Assembly (NCBI GenBank): GCA_018894655.1
Contig: JAHIPE010000046.1
Coordinates: forward strand, 1-11,473
Direction of reading: 5' to 3'
Length of the DNA: 11,473 bases
From: Actinomycetota bacterium
GTDB lineage: Bacteria > Actinomycetota > Geothermincolia > Fen-727 > Anoxymicrobiaceae
The notes under the pieces are model-generated. The model saw only the letters and a list, made by a program, of their open reading frames with translations. It was not told the DNA's origin and did not search any database. Below, one piece after another: positions 1 to 6,763 of the stretch; the first letter of the stretch is position 1; each line of letters begins with the position of its first letter. Both the position numbers and the translations under genes were made by a program.

Positions 1-1
1 C

Positions 2-79
2 CGGGATTACTTCATCAGGAACAACCGGGAACCAGCGACCGAGTGCGCCGTTGACCCTTCGGGAGAGAACCCCGAGTAA
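2..79 (+). CDS. C-terminal tail of an unidentified protein (5' end outside window)
   Basis: From base 2 the frame reads 25 residues, starting RDYFIRNNREP and ending SGENPE, then TAA at 77-79. The codons are mostly G or C in third position, like the real genes here. The composition (aromatic, polar, acidic end) looks like a genuine C-terminus rather than a chance frame. It would converge with the minus-strand gene whose stop lies nine bases further on, a tight packing also seen at 4552/4562. Too little is present to assign a family. The other two plus frames either stop at 54 or run antisense through the next gene and look less natural. Confidence 0.45.
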   Translation, partial: RDYFIRNNREPATECAVDPSGENPE

Positions 80-88
80 CCTCTCGCG

Positions 89-445
89 CTACAGCCCCAA
101 CCGGGCCCTTGCCTCGCGGAAGCAATCGTTGATGTCCTCGGCAATCTCCCGCTCGGTCCAAGCCCCGGTGACCCGCGCCTTGCCGGCGCCTCCGGCCACC
201 GACCTGGCCTCGGCCCAGGCGACCATCCTTGTCTCGTCGGAGAGCCCGCTCGCCACGTCGCCCGCGAGCCGCTTCTCGATGAACGCGGTGGTGCGGGGGA
301 ACGAGGAGGCAAGCAGGTCATTGAACTCCCCCAGGAGAGAAGGGTCCAGGTCACCGCCGGAGGCGCCTTTCACCACTCGCAGTTCCAGTTCCAGGAACCT
401 GACAAAGCGCTCCCTTGCCTGCTCGCTCGGCCATGATTCGGGCAC
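89..445 (-). CDS. Hypothetical protein, 118 aa, mostly helical
   Basis: I do not recognise this family. The chosen GTG start at 445 follows a GGGAGG Shine-Dalgarno with nine-base spacing; an ATG 12 codons upstream has no such signal and would put the SD inside the gene. The product is soluble, charged and probably alpha-helical. It has an N-terminal helix rich in Arg/Glu (residues 8-25), a middle part with FIEKRLAGDVASGLSDET, a glycine/alanine turn near 83-90, and a C-terminal amphipathic stretch WTEREIAEDINDCFREARAR (96-115). There is no signal peptide or membrane segment. It stands alone on its strand and is divergent from the zinc-ribbon gene. A weak minus-strand promoter (TTGTGT, 18-base gap, TACATT) can be drawn upstream around 495-525, but I place little weight on it. 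Confidence 0.65.
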   Translation of the reverse strand: MPESWPSEQARERFVRFLELELRVVKGASGGDLDPSLLGEFNDLLASSFPRTTAFIEKRLAGDVASGLSDETRMVAWAEARSVAGGAGKARVTGAWTEREIAEDINDCFREARARLGL

Positions 446-683
446 TATGCATCGCCTCCCGTATGCGACGCAAGGACGCAAGGGTCTGGCGCAAATGTAT
501 CAGGGCGCTGAATCATTACACAAATCGAGCACTTCGGCCCCTCGAGCGCCAAGGCCGCAACCGGCTTCCACGCAGTGTGCCCCTTGCGTCGGTCTACTCT
601 GCTCAAATACTGCGTTCTGGCGTACCGGATAGTCCACTACAGTTGCGCCGGCATAAAACTTGCAGGTTATGAAAGCCTTGTTT

Positions 684-692
684 TGGTAGAAT
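684..692 (+). promoter_or_regulatory. Extended -10 promoter for the zinc-ribbon gene
   Basis: TG at 684-685, one base, then TAGAAT at 687-692 forms an extended -10 element (TGnTAnnnT) in a locally AT-richer patch. No good -35 hexamer lies 16-18 bases upstream, which fits extended -10 promoters. Transcription would begin near 699, leaving about 30 bases of leader with an AAGGGAG ribosome site at 716-722. The remainder of the 283-base divergent gap (446-683) shows no tRNA, repeat or convincing hairpin. Confidence 0.5.
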
Positions 693-728
693 GTTACTGC
701 CGCGGTACGGAAACGAAGGGAGATCGCC

Positions 729-1502
729 ATGCCTGCCGATGCCAGGTTCAAGCCCCAGAAGGAGATAAACAGGGTCAAGGCTCAGCTGAGAAGGCTGGAG
801 AAAGAGAAGTCGAAATCGTTCCCTGAGCTTGGCCGGGTGGTCTACCAGGCGTTTATCGAAGGCCGGGTGAAGGACCCGTCGCTCGCCGAGGCCTGCGGCC
901 GCCTGAAGGCGATGGACGAGCAGATCGAGGAGGCGAACGCCGAGCTGGAGAGGCTCAAGGTACAGGCACAAAAGCTGCGGTCCGGCGCTCCGCAACCGGG
1001 AACCGCGTGCCCATACTGCAAGGCTTCCGTTGCGCCGGGTACAAGGTTCTGCGGCAACTGCGGAAAGGACATTTCCGCGGCCGCGCCGGCCGCGCCTTCC
1101 GGGGCCGCCTCGTGCCCATCCTGTGGAAGCCCCGTATCGCCCGGTACCGGTTTCTGTGGTGAGTGCGGAAAGCCAGTCGGCGGAGCCGCGCCGGGGGTAC
1201 CGGGCCCCGTTCCTCCGCCCCCAGGGCCACCAAAGGCGGCAGCGCCACCATCGCCGCCGCCCAAGGCCCCCGCCCCGCAGCCCGCTCCTCCTTGCGGGGC
1301 GGTAACGCCGTCTTCACCTGCTCCCGCACCGAGCCCCAAGCCGGCGCCACCGGCGGCGGCGCCTCCCGCTGGCGGGCCTAAGCCTTCCGGGGAAGGAAAG
1401 CCCGAGACCGGAGGCGGCAAGCCACGCAACTGCCCCTCGTGCTCCGCGCCAATCGATGAGACGGACGCCGCCTTTTGCGGGGAATGCGGCAAGAAGCTAT
1501 GA
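729..1502 (+). CDS. Coiled-coil protein with three zinc ribbons and a proline-rich linker
   Basis: This 257-residue protein starts at ATG after AAGGGAG. Residues 8-33 and 55-85 are charged, heptad-like helices that predict a coiled coil. Two four-cysteine zinc ribbons follow: C94/C97/C108/C111 and C129/C132/C143/C146, each of the form CPxC, about ten residues, FCGxCGK. Residues 150-232 are a Pro/Ala/Gly-rich, probably disordered linker. A third ribbon, C235/C238/C250/C253, closes the protein. The fold matches the zinc_ribbon/DZR class seen in many bacterial proteins of unknown role, where the ribbons bind Zn and mediate protein or nucleic-acid contacts. No membrane segment is present, so it is probably cytoplasmic. 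It is followed after 70 bases by the SDR gene and probably shares its transcript. Its partner and substrate are unknown. The long Ala/Pro frames on the opposite strand are GC shadows. Confidence 0.88.
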   Translation: MPADARFKPQKEINRVKAQLRRLEKEKSKSFPELGRVVYQAFIEGRVKDPSLAEACGRLKAMDEQIEEANAELERLKVQAQKLRSGAPQPGTACPYCKASVAPGTRFCGNCGKDISAAAPAAPSGAASCPSCGSPVSPGTGFCGECGKPVGGAAPGVPGPVPPPPGPPKAAAPPSPPPKAPAPQPAPPCGAVTPSSPAPAPSPKPAPPAAAPPAGGPKPSGEGKPETGGGKPRNCPSCSAPIDETDAAFCGECGKKL

Positions 1503-1572
1503 TGGCTTTGGGCCTTGTCGCGCCCCGGACAGGCGCCGCCGGTCCTCCTCTCGTCGCGCAAGGGTGGACGAC

Positions 1573-2544
1573 TTGAAGGCACTAATCACGGGAGCAGATA
1601 GCCTTGTGGGGAGCAATCTCGTAAGGCACCTCCTGGACAGCGGGTTCACCGTCCGGGCACTCCTCGACCCCCGGTGTGACATCCCTACACTGGACGGGCT
1701 TCCCATTAAGCGCATCCCGGGAGACGTTCTCGACCCCGAATCGATCACCGGCAGCCTCGCGGGGGTGCAGGCGGTCTTCAACTGCGCGCCGGTGACCGAG
1801 CACTGGCCCCCCCGCTTCAAGGCGGCGCATGCGATCAACGTTGACGGTACCCGGAACCTCCTTGTGGGGATGTCGCGGTCCGGCGTGGAGAGCCTGGTCC
1901 ACGTGGGCTCGGCTTCCTCGTTCGGCCCCGGCACAATGGACGAGCCGGGGACCGAAGAGTCCCCCTTCGACCCTCGGGCCTTCCGCACCTCCTGCTTCGA
2001 CTCCATCCACCAGGCGCAGGAACTGGCGCTACGGTACAACGAGTCCGGCAAGGTCAGGTGCATCATCGTCAACCCCACGCTGGTGATGGGGAAGCACGGC
2101 CTTCCCTCCGGCCCGGGAACCGACGTGATGGCATACTCCGCCGGTGGCCGCTACACCTCTGGAGGGGCAAACGTGGTTGGGGCCATGGACGCAGCCCGGG
2201 GAGTGCAGAAGGCGCTCGGTCGCGGAAAGGCCGGGCGCTGCTACATCCTGGGCGGCTCCAACGTGGAGTACCGCGAGCTGTTCGGTAAGATGGCCGACTC
2301 GATGGGGCTCCCGCCGCCTGCTCGCTCCTCGGGGGACAGGATTGTCATCGCCCGGGGCCTCGCGGGGTCGCTGTACGGCAGGCTCACCGGCAGTGTGCCG
2401 GCCCGGAGCGCCGGGGTGGCGAGGCTTGCGGTTGCGCCCATGTACTACAACCCCCGGAGGGCCATCGAGGAACTCGAGTTGCCGGTGAGCCCTCTGGACA
2501 CGGTAGTCGAGGACGCCTGCCGCTGGCTTGCGGACAACAGGTAG
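1573..2544 (+). CDS. Extended SDR / NAD-dependent epimerase-like protein, catalytic Tyr and Lys replaced
   Basis: This 323-residue Rossmann protein belongs to the NAD(P)-dependent epimerase/dehydratase (extended SDR) family. The TTG start at 1573 is chosen because AAGGGTGG lies five bases upstream and the protein then begins MKALITGA, the usual N-terminus; a GTG at 1564 is possible. Family marks include the beta-alpha-beta nucleotide loop (residues 6-13), GDVLD at 50-54, NVDGTRNL at 89-96 and VNPT at 166-169. Two features are odd. The glycine loop reads TGADSLVG, with Ser10 where the family has Gly. The YxxSK catalytic motif aligns with FDSIH at 142-146, so Tyr becomes Phe and Lys becomes His, although the following QE and LALRYN are kept. 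Nucleotide binding is plausible but normal SDR chemistry is doubtful. It sits between two zinc-ribbon frames. Confidence 0.85.
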   Translation: MKALITGADSLVGSNLVRHLLDSGFTVRALLDPRCDIPTLDGLPIKRIPGDVLDPESITGSLAGVQAVFNCAPVTEHWPPRFKAAHAINVDGTRNLLVGMSRSGVESLVHVGSASSFGPGTMDEPGTEESPFDPRAFRTSCFDSIHQAQELALRYNESGKVRCIIVNPTLVMGKHGLPSGPGTDVMAYSAGGRYTSGGANVVGAMDAARGVQKALGRGKAGRCYILGGSNVEYRELFGKMADSMGLPPPARSSGDRIVIARGLAGSLYGRLTGSVPARSAGVARLAVAPMYYNPRRAIEELELPVSPLDTVVEDACRWLADNR

Positions 2545-2764
2545 CCCATCGGCGGTTCTTCCCCCGGGAACAACACCCGGGGTTCATACTTACCCCACCG
2601 CTCCACCGGCCGGGCCTCCCCTGCCCGCTCATCGGGCGCCGCCACAACCGGCCCCGACGCCGCCGGTGCCGCCTGCCGAAGCCGCCAGGAGATACTGCAA
2701 GAACTGTGGAGCGGAGATGGACCCGGGAAAGAAGTTCTGTGCGCACTGCGGGGAGCAGAAGTAA
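2528..2764 (+). CDS. Small proline-rich zinc-ribbon protein, or detached C-terminus of the SDR
   Basis: The frame encodes 78 residues from a TTG at 2528. Residues 8-50 are Pro/Ala/Thr-rich and disordered-looking, followed by one zinc ribbon, C57/C60/C71/C74 (CKNCGAEMDPGKKFCAHCG). The ribbon and linker resemble the C-terminal part of the 729-1502 protein, so this is a real coding relic or gene and not a chance frame. It overlaps the SDR stop by 17 bases in the +1 frame and no clear Shine-Dalgarno precedes the TTG. Three readings are possible: a small protein translated by coupling to the SDR; the C-terminal domain of a longer SDR-linker-ribbon protein split by a one-base frameshift; or the remnant of a duplicated zinc-ribbon gene. 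I cannot choose between them from one sequence. Confidence 0.6.
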   Translation: MRTTGSPSAVLPPGTTPGVHTYPTAPPAGPPLPAHRAPPQPAPTPPVPPAEAARRYCKNCGAEMDPGKKFCAHCGEQK

Positions 2765-2840
2765 GGTCCGTTTCATAACCGCTACCAATCGGCATAGGCG
2801 TACTTCATCCGAACACCTGAACGAACGCCCCAAACTACTA

Positions 2841-2869
2841 TTGACATTTATTGCCAATTCATTTATAAT
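2841..2869 (+). promoter_or_regulatory. Full-consensus sigma-70 promoter for the veg-family gene
   Basis: TTGACA at 2841-2846, a 17-base spacer and TATAAT at 2864-2869 match the housekeeping consensus at all twelve positions, in an AT-rich island of otherwise GC-rich DNA. Start of transcription is expected near 2876, giving a leader of about 41 bases. This predicts strong, probably constitutive expression; B. subtilis veg is also known for a very strong promoter. Confidence 0.9.
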
Positions 2870-2916
2870 AAAAAGGTTACTCTTTGTCCAAGTACTGTTC
2901 ATGGAGAGGTGATCGT

Positions 2917-3207
2917 TTGAGAAACTCCGAGCCCCTTGGAAACAACGTGATGGAAAGAATCCGGGACGACCTCAATGAGTGCCTTGGCACCAAGCTCAAG
3001 GTTAAAGCGAACAAGGGACGAAAGATAGTCATCGAGAACATGGCGGTGTTGGAGGAGACGTACCCGCACGTGTTCGTTGTCAGGGTCGAGACGAAATCCG
3101 CCCCGAGCCAGAGGGTTTCCTACAGTTACACGGATATAATAACCAGGACGGTGGAACTCTCTTACCCCGAGACCGACGAGACCCTGTTCCCCTGGCTCAA
3201 CAGCTAG
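2917..3207 (+). CDS. veg: Veg family protein
   Basis: This 96-residue protein belongs to the Veg family (formerly DUF1021), small conserved proteins first named in Bacillus subtilis, where Veg has been reported to stimulate biofilm matrix gene expression. The family signature is clear: an N-terminal helix (RIRDDLNECLGTKL), KANKGRK, then LEETYPHVFVV and RVSYSYTDIITRTVELSY, close to the Bacillus ETYPSVF and RVSYSYADVLTETVEL segments. The TTG start at 2917 follows GGAGAGGTGATC, an extended match to the 16S 3' end; an upstream in-frame TTG at 2884 lacks this. The first dozen residues are an extension relative to the Bacillus protein, so the ATG at 2950 is an alternative start. It is a single-gene unit between a consensus promoter and an intrinsic terminator. 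Its role outside Bacillus is not established. Confidence 0.92.
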   Translation: MRNSEPLGNNVMERIRDDLNECLGTKLKVKANKGRKIVIENMAVLEETYPHVFVVRVETKSAPSQRVSYSYTDIITRTVELSYPETDETLFPWLNS

Positions 3208-3217
3208 ATAGAACCCG

Positions 3218-3254
3218 AAAGGCGCGGCGCTCTTTTACGCGGCGCGCTTTTTTT
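3218..3254 (+). terminator. Intrinsic terminator after veg
   Basis: GCGCG and GCGC on the left (3222-3230) pair with GCG and CGCGC on the right (3239-3247) around a TCTTTTAC loop, with one G-G mismatch in the stem. A run of seven T follows at 3248-3254, and the AAA before the stem can extend pairing into it. It ends ten bases or so past the veg stop. A competing downstream arm at 3261-3269 is described in the findings. Confidence 0.8.
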
Positions 3255-3270
3255 GCACGGAGCGCCGCGT

Positions 3271-3300
3271 TTGCCCATAGTTCACCCGTAAGGATAGAAT
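3271..3300 (+). promoter_or_regulatory. Possible promoter of the thiolase gene
   Basis: TTGCCC at 3271-3276 (four of six matches), an 18-base spacer and TAGAAT at 3295-3300 (five of six) lie between the veg terminator and the thiolase start. A promoter is expected here because the terminator should isolate the gene from veg. The predicted leader is about 67 bases and contains short GC-rich complementary stretches but no recognised riboswitch. Confidence 0.4.
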
Positions 3301-3373
3301 CTCCCTTTAAGATGAAATACGCGCCCTCGAGGCGCGCACGGTGCCACACGCCGGATATCACAGGGAGGTTGCC

Positions 3374-4552
3374 TTGGAAAACGTAGTAATCGTATCAGCG
3401 GTAAGAACGCCTTTCGGAACGTTCGGCGGATCGCTAAAGGCGGTCAGCCCCACCGACATGTCCGTCATTGTGATAAACGAGGTGCTCGAGCGGGCGGGCC
3501 TGCCGAAGGACAGCGTTGACGAGGTCATCTTCGGCCAGGTCGTACCCCGCACCGATGAGAACAACCTGGTGCCCAGGGGGGCCGTCCTGGCCGCCGGTAT
3601 CCCCGAGACCGTCCCCGCCCACACCACTATACGTGGCTGCGGCTCCGGCATGGAATCGATCATCGCCGGTGCCCGCCAGATAATGCTCGAGGAGGACGAG
3701 ATTATACTGGCCGGCGGAGTTGACAACATGAGCATGGCGCCGTACCTGGTCAAGGACGCGCGGTTCGGGCTGCGCATGCGCGACTCGGTCCTCACCGACA
3801 GCCTGTGGGAGGTCCTTCACGACCCGCACACGGGACTGATAATGGGCATTACCGCCGAGAACATCGCGGCGCGCCACGACATCAGCCGCGCCGACCAGGA
3901 CCAGCACGCGTTCACCTCGAACCACAGGGCGCTTGCCGCGATCGAGGACGGAAAGCTGAAGCCCCAGATCATTCCGGTCGAGGTAAAAACACGCAAGGGC
4001 TCGTTCACGTTCGACACCGACGAGCACCCCAAGGACTCCTCCCTGGAGAAGCTCTCCAAGCTACCAACCGCCTTCAAGGAAGGAGGGTCGGTCACCGCCG
4101 GCAACTCCTCGGGCATTAACGACGGCGCCGGCGCGGTTGTGATAATGCCGGAATCGCGCGCCAAGGCGGAGGGTATCACCCCGCTGGCCCGGATTATCTC
4201 CTACGCCACCGCGGCGGTGGACCCCGCGTACATGGGCTACGGCCCGGTCCCCTCATCTCGAAAGGCGCTCGAGAGAGCCGGCATGAGCGTCGGCGACATC
4301 GATTACTGGGAGGTAAACGAGGCGTTCGCGGCCCAGTACCTCTACTGCGAGAGGGAGCTCGGTCTGGACCCCGACAGGACCAACATCTGGGGTGGCGCCA
4401 TCGCATACGGGCACCCCGTTGGAGCGACGGGGAACCGCCTCGTGACCACGATCATCGAGATCCTGCGGGACCGGGACGCTACTATTGGGCTTGCGACGAT
4501 GTGCATCGGCGGCGGCCAGGGAACGGCGATGGTGCTGGAGCGGCTGTCTTAG
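3374..4552 (+). CDS. Thiolase, acetyl-CoA C-acetyltransferase type
   Basis: This 392-residue enzyme is a full-length thiolase, which condenses two acetyl-CoA to acetoacetyl-CoA or cleaves 3-ketoacyl-CoA, in the cytoplasm. The TTG start at 3374 follows AGGGAGG and gives the standard MENVVIVSAVRTPFG opening. All catalytic groups are visible: nucleophile Cys89 in GCGSGMES, NEAF at 315-318, His347 in GHPVGATG and Cys377 in CIGGG. The signature TAGNSSGINDGAG is at 241-253. The residues before Cys89 (TTIRG) differ from the common NxVC form, and GHPVG has Val where Ile or Leu is usual, so substrate chain length cannot be fixed. No beta-oxidation or PHB partners are adjacent; the nearest gene converges nine bases beyond the stop. 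A biosynthetic or butyrate-type role and fatty acid degradation are both possible. Confidence 0.93.
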   Translation: MENVVIVSAVRTPFGTFGGSLKAVSPTDMSVIVINEVLERAGLPKDSVDEVIFGQVVPRTDENNLVPRGAVLAAGIPETVPAHTTIRGCGSGMESIIAGARQIMLEEDEIILAGGVDNMSMAPYLVKDARFGLRMRDSVLTDSLWEVLHDPHTGLIMGITAENIAARHDISRADQDQHAFTSNHRALAAIEDGKLKPQIIPVEVKTRKGSFTFDTDEHPKDSSLEKLSKLPTAFKEGGSVTAGNSSGINDGAGAVVIMPESRAKAEGITPLARIISYATAAVDPAYMGYGPVPSSRKALERAGMSVGDIDYWEVNEAFAAQYLYCERELGLDPDRTNIWGGAIAYGHPVGATGNRLVTTIIEILRDRDATIGLATMCIGGGQGTAMVLERLS

Positions 4553-4561
4553 GCCGGAACG

Positions 4562-6763
4562 TCATCCCGGTGGGCGCGGCCGTCCATCCGGCGAGGGCGC
4601 CGACAGGAACGATTCCACCTCCGTTGCCGCGAGTTCGAGTTCCTCTATAACCTCTGGGGGCGGCTCCTCGGGGCCGAAGCGAGCACGGTTGAACAGGGTG
4701 GTAAACCCCCCCACCAGGGTAATGCCCAAGCGGGAATCGGCCTGGGCGCCGTACTCCAGTGGCGTCTCGGAAGGGCTCCGCGGGATGCCCGCGCCCGCGA
4801 GGGCCTCCGCCACGCGGGCGAATATCAGCGCCGCCTTCTGCCGCGTCCCCGGCTCCAGGCCGGCATCCCCGCTGGCACCACCCCGACGACGCCGGTAGCG
4901 AAGGAACAACCCCGCCAGCAACAGTGCAACTACAGCCAGTGCCAACGGCCACCACCTCGCCACCGCGCTTGACACCGCCCCGGAGACACTGGTCGCCGCG
5001 CGCGAGAGCCCCCTCCACATGGCCGGAGGGAAGACCCTGGACAGCGCACTGCCTATGCCCCGCATAATGGAGAACCCTTCCCAGGTACTGCCCGCACCGG
5101 TCAGTGGGTACGGGTCGGACCATCCCGGTGTCGCCTCGAACGGTATCCAACCGAACAACGGGAAGTAGACCTCCACCCAGGCGTGGGCGTCGCGGCTGCT
5201 GACCTCGTAGTAGCCGGTGAGCGCGTTGAACTCCCCGGTGTCGTACCCGACCGCCAGGCGGGCGGGGATGCCCAGCGAGCGGCACATGACCGCGAGCGCG
5301 GTTGCAAAATGCTCGCAGTATCCCCTTCTCTCGCGGAAGAGGAAAAACTCCACCGTATTCTCGTCATCGGCCTGGCGCGGGCAGTCCAGGTCGTACGGGT
5401 AGTTTTCCCTCAGGTACTCGGACAGCGCCTGGACCCTATCGTAGTCATTGCCCTCGCCGCCGGCGACGCGCTCAGCCAGGCGGGCCACCTCCGGCGACAT
5501 CTCCGGCAGTTGAAGGAACCTCTCCTTGAGGCCGCCGGGGTAGATCCCCTTTGCTTCTCTCAACGCCTCCGGGGTAACGTCACTCACCTCGGATACGATG
5601 GTGTATATCAACCCGGGATCAAGGCTGACCGGTGTCAGCACCGACATCATGGAGTCCACCTTGAGCACCTGCGTTGGGAAGAACACGTCCCGCGGCCGGT
5701 AAGCGGCGAAGATCGTGTTTGGGAGATCCTGCTCGATAAAGAACGTCTGTATCATCGCCCGTGTCGAGTATCGCGGCGGTTCGCCCGGGTAGCCCACGCT
5801 GAGCGGCAATCCTTTCGAGAACACCTCCTCGTACTCTTCCTCGGTGTTCTCCCAACCCATTCCAATGAACCGGTCGAACGCGGTTGACCTCCAGTACGCG
5901 GGTTGGTCGCTCCGAACCTTCATGACTATGACATCGGCGGGTATCCCCCTTACCCGCAGGTCGAGGAAATCGTTGAACCCGTAGTAGGCGTTGGGATTGA
6001 ACGGAAGCGGGCTCGACGGAAATCTATCAGGGAAATCCCTGTAACCGGGATTCCTTATCAACCCCTCGAACCCCTCCGTCGTCTCTCGCCCCTCCGATAC
6101 CGGAAGGTAGTAACTTCTGAAGCCGGGCAGTCGCGGCAACAGCATGAACAGGGCCAGGGTAAACGGGACCAGGGCGAGACTCACCAGCGCGAACGCCCTC
6201 CGGGGAGACCTTCCCTCCGCTCTCACGAACACGTCCGACGCGGACTCCAGATAGGAGCGGTGACCCAGGTACAAGGATATGAGGCCCGCCCCGAAAAACG
6301 GGATAAGGATGTAGAGGAAGTTGCTGGAGATGCTGAGCGACCCCGCGAACGCAATCAGTATAACCGCGCTCACCAACGAGAAATCGAGGTCGCGGCGAGA
6401 GGGGAGGTCGAAGGAGTGCAGTACCTGCAGCCACAGGAACAATCTCACCAGTGGGTACCGGAGATCGTGTACCGACCCTCCCACCTCCGTCCAGAAGACC
6501 GCGAAGACAACCAACATGAGTACGGTCAAAACGCCCTTGACCCAGATGCGGGGGCTCTTCCTTGCGCGGTAGGAGTAGTAGGAGCCGGCTGTCACGCCGG
6601 CCATGACCGCCAAGCCCATAGGAACGCCGGTGGAGCCACTCCTCACCGCCGCGAACACGCTTACGAGGACGGTGACGAGCACCGCCGCCCTGAAGCCGAC
6701 CGAGTCCTCGGATGGGCCGGGCCTGCTGATTATCCGGTAATACTCAACGGCTCGCTCAAGCAT
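4562..6763 (-). CDS. TgpA-like membrane transglutaminase (DUF3488-transglutaminase-DUF4129)
   Basis: This 733-residue protein has the full TgpA architecture. Residues 24-215 hold about six hydrophobic segments (DUF3488 region). An extracytoplasmic part follows with a transglutaminase core at about 440-550. Catalytic Cys483 lies in GYCEHFATA, His527 in DAHAWVEVYF, and the acidic residue is Glu543 in FEATPGW, the Glu form also seen in Gram-positive homologues. A final membrane helix is at 605-622 beside RYRRRR, and a cytoplasmic DUF4129 tail contains SPSETPLEYG. TgpA of Pseudomonas is an essential inner-membrane protein with an external transglutaminase domain; the substrate here is unknown. 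The ATG at 6763 has GAGGAA seven bases upstream. It overlaps the end of the DUF58 gene by 34 bases, implying translational coupling, and is the last gene of the MoxR operon. Confidence 0.93.
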   Translation of the reverse strand: MLERAVEYYRIISRPGPSEDSVGFRAAVLVTVLVSVFAAVRSGSTGVPMGLAVMAGVTAGSYYSYRARKSPRIWVKGVLTVLMLVVFAVFWTEVGGSVHDLRYPLVRLFLWLQVLHSFDLPSRRDLDFSLVSAVILIAFAGSLSISSNFLYILIPFFGAGLISLYLGHRSYLESASDVFVRAEGRSPRRAFALVSLALVPFTLALFMLLPRLPGFRSYYLPVSEGRETTEGFEGLIRNPGYRDFPDRFPSSPLPFNPNAYYGFNDFLDLRVRGIPADVIVMKVRSDQPAYWRSTAFDRFIGMGWENTEEEYEEVFSKGLPLSVGYPGEPPRYSTRAMIQTFFIEQDLPNTIFAAYRPRDVFFPTQVLKVDSMMSVLTPVSLDPGLIYTIVSEVSDVTPEALREAKGIYPGGLKERFLQLPEMSPEVARLAERVAGGEGNDYDRVQALSEYLRENYPYDLDCPRQADDENTVEFFLFRERRGYCEHFATALAVMCRSLGIPARLAVGYDTGEFNALTGYYEVSSRDAHAWVEVYFPLFGWIPFEATPGWSDPYPLTGAGSTWEGFSIMRGIGSALSRVFPPAMWRGLSRAATSVSGAVSSAVARWWPLALAVVALLLAGLFLRYRRRRGGASGDAGLEPGTRQKAALIFARVAEALAGAGIPRSPSETPLEYGAQADSRLGITLVGGFTTLFNRARFGPEEPPPEVIEELELAATEVESFLSAPSPDGRPRPPG

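Noticed and set aside
51..632. Plus-strand open frame opposite the 118-residue hypothetical gene
   Set aside because: Ser/Arg/Pro-rich text without structure; the minus strand has a good GTG start with Shine-Dalgarno and better codon use.
446..683. Small RNA or tRNA in the gap between the divergent genes
   Set aside because: No cloverleaf, T-loop sequence or hairpin followed by a T run could be found.
842..1582. Minus-strand Gly/Ala-rich open frame of 246 codons
   Set aside because: It is the complement of the proline-rich linker and cysteine ribbons of the plus-strand gene.
5183..5887. Plus-strand open frame of 234 codons opposite the transglutaminase core
   Set aside because: It is the shadow of the catalytic region; the minus-strand reading has Cys483 and His527 in conserved motifs.
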